A stretch of DNA of 64,000 nt, from positions 434,001-498,000 of the forward strand of contig WARS01000037.1 of assembly GCA_008933995.1 (NCBI GenBank), written 5' to 3'. Position numbers and translations under genes: made by a program. The notes under the pieces were generated by a model that worked only from the letters and a program-made list of their open reading frames with translations, was not told the origin of the DNA and did not search any database. This stretch comes from Datnioides undecimradiatus. Taxonomy: Eukaryota; Chordata; Actinopteri; Lobotiformes; Datnioididae. How positions within the stretch are numbered: position 1 is the stretch's first letter; every line of letters begins with the position of its first letter. This document shows positions 33,306 through 44,800 of this stretch, piece after piece.

Positions 33306-36300
33306 ATGAGATCACAGAAGAGCTACCATAGACTAAACTAAAGTTGTAATTTTTAACTGCAGGAATTTCCCCATTAAACTGTAGGAACATATACCAGTTG
33401 CTCTGAGGTGAGCCGAAGAGTCTTCTTATAACAGACGTTGCCAGAATTCATGAGGAGCTCAGACTGACAGGATCCTGACACCTGATTGGACGATCTGTGG
33501 TCCTCATCACTAGATGATGACTCATCCTTCATCCTGAAAAATCAATCAAAACAACCAATTTGGTGTAAGATTAAAGTGTGGAAATTGATAAGAACTGGGG
33601 TGTCATAAGGACAAAGATATGTTGTTTTAAAGTCCGAAGTCACCTGTTCACTGAGGACATTGTGAGTGAGCTCTCTCCTCTGTCCCCTCCTGCCTCTGTC
33701 ACTGATTCCTGAAATGCACAAAGGTCCAAAGATGAAGATGAGGAGCAAAAATGGCTCCAAGTCTTTGCCTCCTTCCCTCCACTTGAGGCTAAGGACCAAT
33801 TATATCTGTGTGCTTACTGATTTGGAATCACTGTTCCTGCTCCTCCATGAGAACCACCAGCGTCCACCTTTCTTTGGCATCTTCTCCTTCACGATGTTCT
33901 CCACTGAGGCCTGGAGACAACCGTGCAAACACAACTCAAAACTGACTGAAAATGTAACTCAAAACTGACAGAAAAAAACTCAAAACATCATGGAGCAGAA
34001 AACATATACCTATAGATGAACAGAAATCAACAACCCAAAACACAAAGTAAACCATAACAAACATCACATTTAAAACCACACTGAACTACAATGGAAACAG
34101 CAAAGTAAAGCTAATAAGGTAAGTAAAGTAAATGGCACACAAGCAAAAAGCAAATAATGTAAAGTAAAACCTGAAAGGAAGAAACTTTTGAGGTTTGTGA
34201 CTGGATAGCAGTAGGAAAATGTAAGGTAGAAATGCAACAAGACACACGACAAGGAGAGAGTGAGAGACATGCAAGACAGGTAGTGGCAGATAGGCAGATT
34301 GAAATGGTGATACAGAATGACAACAACATGCCTTTACCAACAACCAAGCAAAGCGCAAAAACATCATACGGGCTGTGAAGGGCTGGAGCCAAACAGACCA
34401 GGGAGGCAGTATGAGAAGAGGCCAAAAGCAGAAAACACGTAACTCAAACACCAACACTTAGTACACACAAACATCGGATGGATGGTTGGAGAAAAAAAAA
34501 ATGAAAATAGAAAGGAAAAAATAAAAAAGGGGGGGGGTAAAGACATGACATTATTAAAGTGTTAGGAAAACAGTTGAAAAGCCATATTTCACTGTGGTAT
34601 AAAACTAGCAGCTTTGATGTAAGCTTCCCCGATGTGTGTTCATAATCAGCCAATTTCATTTACTGACATATATCATACTGCAGTACAACTGAAATGGTTA
34701 AGTATTGCTTATAAGAGTTGGAAACAAATGTGAACACACATTATCCGGTAAGCATTATCATGACATAATGAGTGGGCGCTGGCAAATGGCAACACTGAAC
34801 CAAAGTGAAACATCAGATTAACAAGAATTAATTGCAAAATGCTGGGAGTGCACTGAAAGTGATGCAGCGGGGGAAGGGAGGTGCAGAGCACTAAAAGACA
34901 CCAAACACCACCTAAAATAAACAATGATGACATAATCAAATTAAAATAATTAAAAAACATAACATACATTCTGAGGTATTTATACTTATGTAATTCTATT
35001 GAGGTTTTTCATACTAATCCAATATTTTACAGAAATGCTGCACATTTTACTCAAATGTAGAAAACATCTCATTGATTTATAAAATACAGTGTACATTACA
35101 GCTTTATGTAATACTACAACATGAAACTGCTGCTTATACACTAGTATATGAGTCATATTAATCTAGTAATATACAACAATAAGAGGGTTTATTCTGTTGC
35201 ATAATGGGTACTTTTACTTTTCCAACGATTGAGGCTACTTGTATTTAAATAAACGCTTCTTCCACAACTGATGCTGTTAAACTGATGACATAGAACATAC
35301 ATTTAACTGGAAACAAGAAAACGGATGAGAGCACATATTTGTGTATCACTGGTCTTACCTGCGGCAGTGGTTTCTGATAGACTTGCATGGCCAGCATGAC
35401 AGGAGCTGCTGTGTTCCAGTTGTAGTACCTACACCAAACGACAGAGAGCAGTATAAACACGTCTGCATCTTAGACTTGAACCCGAAAAACACAGCTAGAT
35501 ACGTGGATCAATACTGTCATATGTCAGTATGTTAAATACAAAGAGCAGTAGCTTCCTGGAGTCTTTGCTTGTAGCCTGACAACCTTATAATAATGACAAG
35601 GCTTTAGGAAGTTGCTGCATCAGGCCAAGAAATGGTCCAGCACATTAAACAAACATAATTTGGAGATGTTGTACTAATTAAAAAGATTTAACTATCTTAA
35701 TTAGTGAACTTTAGGGGGTGTTGAGAGGCAGATATTGTTACCTTTAGACAAAGTGACTAGCTGTTAGCCAGCTGCTGGGACTAGCTTTATAGTTATTGTA
35801 CAGATATGGCAGTGTCTTTAATCTTCTAATCTAACAAATGAGTTTCCCCAGAAATGTCAAAGATACCTTTTAAAGGCTCTGTTTGTTAATGAAGGATTGT
35901 GCCACCCCAGTATTAGTGATTAAGTGAAGGACATTAAAGTATGAGATTATTTTCCAAATATGCCTTTTACATTTTTTTGTCATAATCTTTGCACTCAGCC
36001 TAAATGTGGAACCCACTTTGGTATTTAATATCAGACAGTAATACATACTTGTTTCCTATCTTGACCACCAGGTTAGGGTCGTCAATAATAGAGGGGTTTT
36101 CAGAGAACTGCTGGTAGGAAATTGCCCTCTCCTGGAACTGCTCTGTAGCATGAAACCACACATACAGTAAAAAATCAGCAAGAACACACACAGATTGTCA
36201 GAGAGATGTTTTTAAAATTAAAATAGTTTATTCATACATTAGCAATGTAATTTTAAATGAGAAGTTTAATTTTATCATCAGTGCAACCTATTTTTTTCTG

Positions 36301-39300
36301 TCTGTCATTTCCTCCTTCCTTATTCTTCATCCTACCTCTTGTGATCTCCCTGTTGTCAGTGAGTCCTCCGCACAATGAGATGGCAACATGAGGCAGGTCC
36401 CCTATTTGGTCGGACAAACTGTCCACGCCGCTGTCCATCCCACTGCTGCCAACTGACTGTGGGGACTGGTTGGCACTCCGCACCCCCATCATCATCAACT
36501 CTGAGTCTCCCCTCATGGAGCTACTGCCTCCATCACTGAGGAGAAAGGGAAACAGAGAAACTTTAATACTATTAAAGAGATCTTGTGGTCAAATAAACAC
36601 CAGTTTAATGTGGCATAAAGTACCTACATAAAGTGTAGATGATTGTTTCAAATAGCAGCAGTGTTAATGTTCATCGGCCATCTGCAGCCACTACAATATT
36701 TCATTTTAATACATACTTAAGTATTTAGAACAAAGCAGTGGTGGTATGGTAGCCACCAGAGACTTGGGGTGGGGTATATGTTGTACTCAAACAAACGTGT
36801 GGTACACCTACACTACTCACAATAAGTTAGGGATATTGTGAGAGACTCAGTGGATGTCATACATACGGTGTTTGTTTCACTTCAGAGATTTTTGGGATAG
36901 GGAGGCAATTGTATTGGGGTGATAGACACAGAACTACTGGCAGAGTTCGTGACAGATCCAGGAGTGGAGCCCCACGAGTGACAGGTTGCAACGATGACCA
37001 GTACCTAAGGACCTATGCACTCAGACATCATTATGCAACTGCCACACAGCTGCAGGCCCATTTACGAGATGTGAGGGGTACTAGGGTTTCCAGACAAACC
37101 ATTCGCAACCGACTCCACCGCTTTGGCTTGAATGCCAGGCGACCGTTGCAGGTGACTCCACTGACACCAAGACACCGCTGTGAACGTTTGCAGTGGGCAC
37201 AAGACCATGTGACCTGGACAATGCAGCAGTGGTCTACCATCCTGTTCACTGATGAGTGTTGGGTCACCTTGCACAGAAATGATGGTCGTCAGCGTTGCTG
37301 GAGAAGGCGAGGTGAGCGATATGCTGAGGTCAACATGGTCCCCAGGGTTCGCTTTGGTGGAGGAGGTGCAACAGTCTGGGCAGACATCACCAGTCAGCGC
37401 AAAACAGATTTGGTTATTGTAGATGGCTCAGTCACTGCATGTTCTTACCTCAGAGACATCATAGAACCCATCATCATCCCCCAATTCCACCAGCACACCC
37501 CCAACTTTCTGTTCATGGATGATAATGCTCCACCACATCGTGCCAGAATTGTCACAGCTCGACTTCAGGAAGTCGGAGTGCCTCATATGGTATGGCCAGC
37601 AATGTCCCCTGACCTGAACCCCATAGAGCACGTCTGGGACCAGCTGAAGCAGAGACTGGATGATCGTACCCCACCCCCACGTGACCTGGCAGAACTGCGT
37701 GTAGCACTTGTGGAAGAGTGGAACGCATTGCCTCAGAACAACATCATGAGGCTAGTGAGGAGCATGAGACGTCACTGTCAAGCTGTCATTGCGGCAAATG
37801 GTGGAAACACCCGCTACTGACATTGTCAATTTTTGTTATTTGGGGCTATCCTTGTTATTGTCTAAATTTTTGGGGTAATAAATATTAAACTAATGAAAAT
37901 GGTGTTTCTTCTCAGTCATTATTAGTAATATCAAAGGGAACTTTTACTTATTTCATTAAAATTCAGACCAAATAGGAAAAGCACTCATGTAAATAACAAT
38001 ATCCCTAACTTATTGTGAGTAGTGTACATTGTCTTATTTCTGAACCTTTTAGGGAAGTAGAGAGCAGCTACTTCAGGCTCCAGCTCTGTAATGTCATCCA
38101 GGTATATTCCATCAGTACCCAGGTGTTGACTTCTCTTTTCTAATGAGACACAACATCAAACGTTATCAGTAACAGACAAAAAACGATACTAAAACATCTG
38201 GAAAGTTTGAGTTCCAGGTACTGATACCTTTCTTCTTCGATGGCGAGTCAGTTCTTCTGATGGGACTTCCTCTATTTACACCTTCATCAAGATGATCAGG
38301 GAGAATCCTGGGAGACATTGAGCAAGCTGTTAAACCCTCCATCTCTGCACATGATGGTCCAACACTTTCGACTTCTCTCCCTGAGGAAAAAAACATAAAC
38401 AAACAGGTCACAAGGATACAGTGGTACACAAGGTTACAGTTTCATACTATCTCTCTGAAATCCAAAAATCAATACATTTACAGTTAAAATCAAGCTATCC
38501 TATTGGTTTATGGTTAATTCCTGGACAGTGTAATGTTTGAACCAATCAGATGTCACATTTGCAACGACTGTAGTTCAACAAAAATGACCACTAGATGTCA
38601 CTAGAGGGCACGTGTTGCAAGTCTAACAGCGAGGCAGTGCAAATGCTTGTTTGTTTACAATCTAACTTCAACAGTGGCTATGGGGCCATTATCCTACAAT
38701 GACTCCCAATCCCAAATTCAACAACAAAACAGTTATTGACTGACACTAACTGTTGAAAGTGTTTTAGTAAAACCTGTTTGGCATTTAGCTGGACAATTGT
38801 TATTTAGTCATACTGGATATCTATAAAGCAACAGTATGCTCCATATAACTACCTTTCTCACCTCCCACTCTGCCTTCAACACTTGCTTCATTTTTACTTT
38901 CTTCAGAGTCCTTGTCTCTCTCTTGAGCAGCAGTCACCCCTGGCTGGGGATCATAGACAGAAAGGGAAGTGGGTCCAGTTTCACTGATGGCTCTGAAGTG
39001 AGTGCTGGCAGACACCGGGATGGAGACCGCTGTGGCAGGGTCCTGCTTCTGGTGGGAAGTCAGGAAGGACGGCTGTAAGAGAGAGACACACATGTTTTCT
39101 TTTTCTTTTTTCTTTACCTCATCTCTATTTCGGGAAACATGCTTGTTTGGTTTAACTGATTTAGAAGACTGCTGATAAATATGTGGCTTTAACCAGCAGC
39201 TTGTTAGCTTAGATAAGCACAAGTGGAAATAGCAAGTGTGTGTGTATGTATTACTTATGTTGTTTTTTTACACAGTTATATTGTCGGGACTCTCCTGACT

Positions 39301-41802
39301 TTTTGGGACAAAAAGGTTAAGGTAAGAGTTTGATGACATCCAAGTCCAATTTCCTTGGGTGCAGTAAGTCTCCAGGACTTACTGTCCTGGAAATGAATCT
39401 AGGTCAATGTAATGTCCTTTATAGTAATGGGAAAACAACCTGTGTATGTGTGTGTGTGTGTATGTGTTTGGATACCTGGGCAGCCTGTGGCAGCTCCCCC
39501 CAGGTCCACAGCATCTCAGGGTTGTCTTTGTTCTGGTTGGTTAGCTCTGAGTCACTCTTCGGCGTTGATGACCGTGAATCATCAGGGCTGCGAGGAAAGT
39601 GACACTTGAATTACAGTTTTAACATATAAAGTACTTATAACATACTTCAGAATACTAGCATGAAACAAAGCAGATATTCTAGTAAAAAGAGATCTTTTAC
39701 ATCATTATTGTGCTATTTCATTACTGTCATTCAGAGAGACTAAAATTAAGATGGTACCTAACAGGGGGAGAGAAGTGAGAGGTCTGCTGAGGACAAGAGA
39801 TGGACAGACCACAGGGTGGAGGGATGGAGAGAGTCTCCTTAATCACATTACTACAGGAAGATAAAAGGACAAAGAAGGACAGACAGAGACAGAAAACGGA
39901 GATGAGGAGAAGGAAACAAATAGTGAAAATCATGATTATCGTCTACTCATTGTGAGCACAGAAAATGTAATTAAAAATGCTTAGTACAACATGAGCAGGA
40001 CAAGAAGAAACTTCTACTACACAGTTACATAAGATGAGGATATTGTGTGTGGACGGTGTGTGTTTTTTGTCCAAATAATACCTCTGTGAACGGGTCCAAT
40101 CAGTGCTGGGGTGTGTGCGCGTGTTCGCTGTGGACCCCTGATCACCGTACACAGGTCTGATCACAAACACACATGTGCAGGGAGATGTCAGTCATATACT
40201 GTATACACACATACACATTATTTTACAACTTGTACACACAACATACTGTATAAATACATGGTCCAAATGCAGTAAAACAAGCAGTTATGCTCATAAAATG
40301 TCCTGAAAGGCTTTGAAACATCAATTTTAAAGTATTTATCTCATTATTACTTAAAAAAGATACTTATGAGACTTTTGCAGCTTGTTTGACAGTAAACACA
40401 AACCACATACCAGCAAGAAATTGGCATATTAACTATACTGTATAAAGCAGGACATGAAGCAGACACGCATTCTTTCATGTCTTTAAGGGTTTCAGAAATT
40501 TCCCGCACTCTGACATGTGGCAAACTTCCTAATAAAAACTTGGAAACCCACAGTAAGGACGCACTCTGAGCTATCATTTCAAAGAGACAGCAAACACTGT
40601 GGGAACAGGACAAGTCCCTGGAGCCCGTCCCACAAACAGAGCTGGTTTTTAAAGGGCTTCACACACTCGTATGTAAATACAAACATGCACACACATGAAG
40701 ACTTTCACATAAATTCCCTTATTGCCAAATTGTTCCTATTTAATTTGAGCCCTTTAGTTCACCTAAATGGTTTTACTGAATCAGCTTCTTGTTAAAAGTA
40801 ACAACTTCCTACATAAACATGCAACTTTCTGCCCAGGGAGGACAGTTTTGGTCATTTCATATAAAAAATGCCTGGATTTCTTTTTTTGCCTGGGGCTTAG
40901 TTGGAGAAAGCTGTCTTTTTCTTGCCCTAATTAGGGGTGAATCAGCATCTGATGGCAGTTGGTAGGTTGTTTGGTTGCAGTCAATCAAATCTGAACAAAC
41001 TACACCCACACAGTTCTGACGAGAGGAAGGGTGGCTGAGTACTCTACATAAATAACCCCTAAAGATGTTTTCTTTTAACTTTGATTGCTTATTTTTAGTC
41101 ATGAGTGTTTCATGTAACAGAGATATACTAAAGATTTTAGACGTTTTACAGGACACAGATGTAGAGCTTACATACAATTGCAATACAATAATTCCCTATA
41201 CTCATAATTAACCTACTTATCATAATCAAAACTCAAATCCTTACATGGTTATAGTAATGTACAGTGTGGCTTTGGACTAAATGCAAACATTAACATGCTG
41301 GTATGCTCACAAAAAACTATACAAAAGCATATTATTAGTATTAGATGCTTCTAAGGATAGCAGGAAAGTCATTAGTTCTGAATGTTTTACAAAATGTCAT
41401 TGCTATCCAACTTAGTGGTTGACATCCATAGAGCCACACCTCTAGTGCTGCTAAAAATGGTCATTTTCCAATTTGAGCATTAACATATTGTTCTCAGTTT
41501 GCAGGGTTTTCTTGTGTTCCTGTTATTCTGATTCTATTCTTTTTTCAAGAGCTGGGACAACAACTTACACACCACTTCATGCATTAAAAATATGTGCACA
41601 CAAACACACACACAGACACACAGTCACACACACTCAGAGGAGTTATTGGCAGCAGTTCATCATCAGTTCACAAACAACATTGTGACTGCTGACGAAGGTT
41701 GTTTACCACAGCAATGGAAAGGGCTGACTGGCATTTAATAACCCCCCCTCCCATCGTTGTCTCTCTCTCTCTCTCTGTCTCCTCCTCTTCCTCCATGTCT
41801 CT

Positions 41803-41864
<62 letters not shown>

Positions 41865-44800
41865 GGGAAGGCCTTTTCAAACTCCTCTAATGGTCTGCTA
41901 AAATACACAGACACAAGCACCCATAAGCTGTTGGCTCATAATACTGGAAGTGCTAATGCATTCCTACTCTTCCTGACTTTCCTGGAAGCCTAACATTTTA
42001 AGACTGAAAAAGACAATTTTTAAAAATCCATCACACACACACCTGCTGCATTCACCCTCTCCCTCCTCATCAGAACTCAAGTCGATTGTAAACATGTCCT
42101 CGTCCTCTGAGAACTCTTCCCCGCTCTCTTCTCTCCTCCCTCCTCCTCCTCCTCCGACCGCCTCTGGCCGTGCCTTCCTCCTCCTCTTCCTCCTCTTCTT
42201 GGTCATCCCACCATCACTTTGTTGCGGTCCCAGGCTCTGGACAGGAAGTGAGCTGCAGGGGATGGTGTCTATGTGATATGACAGAGCAGCATAGAAAATG
42301 AAAAAAAAAAAAGCACACAGACATTTCCACAAATTCACAAATGCCTTTGTTCAACAGGTCCTACCATGGTGACGAGAACTGCCCCTGCCAAGCTGGGACT
42401 CCATTAACTCCTCCCCTGTTGACATGATGGGTGATGTTGCAAGGTAGGATGGAACAATTTCCTGTCAACAGAGGAACATGATATGATCAACAGGAGGTGA
42501 TTCGTATTTAAAAAAAAATCATAATTAGCTTCCTACTCAACTAAGATGAATAGAAACCAAAGAAAACATCCCTCAGGACCATGATACTTTTTTACTGGGT
42601 AAATGAAAATGTTGGCACATTTGTGGCACTAGATGACAAGCCAGGGGTGCACTTATACGCACTTGTACTTCATCACTGAGGTCCATAACTGTATCTACTT
42701 AATTTCACGCCAATCCATCCAGTAGCAGTGTTTGAAATTTTAGCAAAGACAACAGTTGTGGATTGCCTGACAGATACTGCCATCCCTGAAGCCACATCAC
42801 TAGAGTGTACAACCAGCAGCTCTGTGAGTTTGTAATTAGGCCCAGTGGTGTTTATGCGAAATGCTAACATCAACACGCTAACATACTCACAATGACAATG
42901 TTAACGTGCTGATTATGAGCAGATATAATGTTTAACATAGTCAGTTAGTCATAGACTAACATTAGTCAGGGGATCGCACAAAGGGTAAATGCATGTGTGC
43001 ATTTGTGCCAAATTCCAATGCAGTCCATCTAAACTACTGAAGTATTTCAGTCTGGACGTCATCCCTGGTCATCTGTCTAGCAAAGCCAGCTTGGTTAAAA
43101 ATATGCATAATGGATGTGTTATACCAGAAAAACACAGAATTGCAGAGCAGAAACTGACTGGTACTGATTGATGTGACAGAAATGCTTTTTTTCTCGACGT
43201 GGATCTACATAATCTGGGGGGAATTTGGGTTTGAACTCAGATTAGCAAAATCACACAGATTTACTCTTCACAGTCTCGCTGCAGTGCCGATGCCAGACAA
43301 AAAAAAAAAACCCAGAGAGACGGAGAAAGATAAAGAGATGATCTGAACAGTACAGACAGACACATGCCTCACAGTGCACGTGTCATAACACAGTCCAACA
43401 AAGCCCAATTCACTTTGTTGGCAGAGGAAAAGGGACAATGCTCAGGATGTACACTGTGCCATTCTGCTCAAAGCTCTAACCTTGCTTGAAACATCCACCC
43501 CCAAAACCCATTTAAATTCATGTAAATGTTTTTGGATACATAATTCTCAATAATACTTGAATTCTATTATTTCTTTGAATAAGCATTGCAGGACAGAAGT
43601 GACGTGAAAGTACATGTATCAATCACATGACTTTTATAAAATGTGTTTTCACATCACAAATGACAAGACAGCGACAAGTGCCTTTAAGCCATGCAGCAAA
43701 CCAACAATACAGCACCTTTTCACTCACTGCAAACACATGACATGGAATATCAATAATAAAGATCATAATAGAGATTACATTTCAGACATTTTCAATCCCA
43801 TTTTCATGAGTTAAACATAAAAATAATTACACTTCATTTTTATGTTTTCACCTGTAAGGCACTTCAACAACAGCAACATAACAAATCAAACAACACCATG
43901 TGTATAACTTTGGGGTTTTTTTAACCACAGGTATTAAGAACTTCCTGATGTTCTAGCTTGAACATTAATTTGAGCTGGAATCTGTGGTTAATGTTTCATG
44001 AGTGGGATCTATTTGCCAATTCGCAAGCCCCAACAAATACTCAAGTGTAACTATACACCCTGGGGAACAGAGAGGAAGGAACAGTAACTTAGTCATTTAA
44101 AACTGGAACAATCCCTACGGTGCTAAATCTGACAGTGATTTATCCTGTGCATGCTTTTTCTGTGCGGAATAGACAATGTGCTTTACTACTGTACTGTATA
44201 TAGTGTATGTGCTGTCTGCCCATCTGTGCCTCTCTGTGTCTTGTTTGTCCTGCTCCTTTTTCACTATCTGCATGTCTATCTGATCGTCTCATCTGTCTCC
44301 CCGTCAGTTTGGACAGCGCACAGATCAGTGACAGCCTGTTTCAGAGTGCAGTCTGTGTGCAACTCACTGAACATGAAGGTGAAATTGGCAGAGCTATAAA
44401 TAGCCCTCTAGTAGTTTTCCACACTGTGGATGGAGAGTTAAGTCAAGGAGAGGATTTTGACACAAGGCCCAACAATGCAACAGACATGGTCAGAGGAAAT
44501 TTGGAAAAAAGTGTCCAAATGAATATTTATTTTTCAAAACATTAATAACAGGGACATTATATATTCTTGCAGAGTGTACTCAGATGAGCCTCTCTGACAC
44601 CAATTGATTGATTGAAAGTTGGAGAAAGGCTCCCAATCTTTGAAAGAGACAGCAAGTAATGGAAGCAGATTTAGACCAATGTAATCCTTCAGATTAGCAA
44701 TAAGATCTTCTCAGACGTTTCTGTCAATTCCTAATGGGGACACACAGCCAACTCTCATCACCCTGTGAATCCCTGAATCACTTCACAGGATCAGTTGTCA

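Larger units (their letters stand above)
39851..42042 (-). other. lpin1 intron 4
   Basis: A 2.2-kb intron holding one interspersed-repeat fragment (41235-41470) and a CT/CA microsatellite (41757-41859). No exon was seen. Confidence 0.5.

Noticed and set aside
34086-34457. Hydrophobic minus-strand open frames in lpin1 intron 12
   Set aside because: Composition follows the T-rich strand of an A-rich intron; no family match or splice context.
36909-36911. Start of the intronic transposase at 36909
   Set aside because: The codon there is TTG, not ATG, and the frame is open upstream to 36831 without any ATG, so it is not accepted as a true start.
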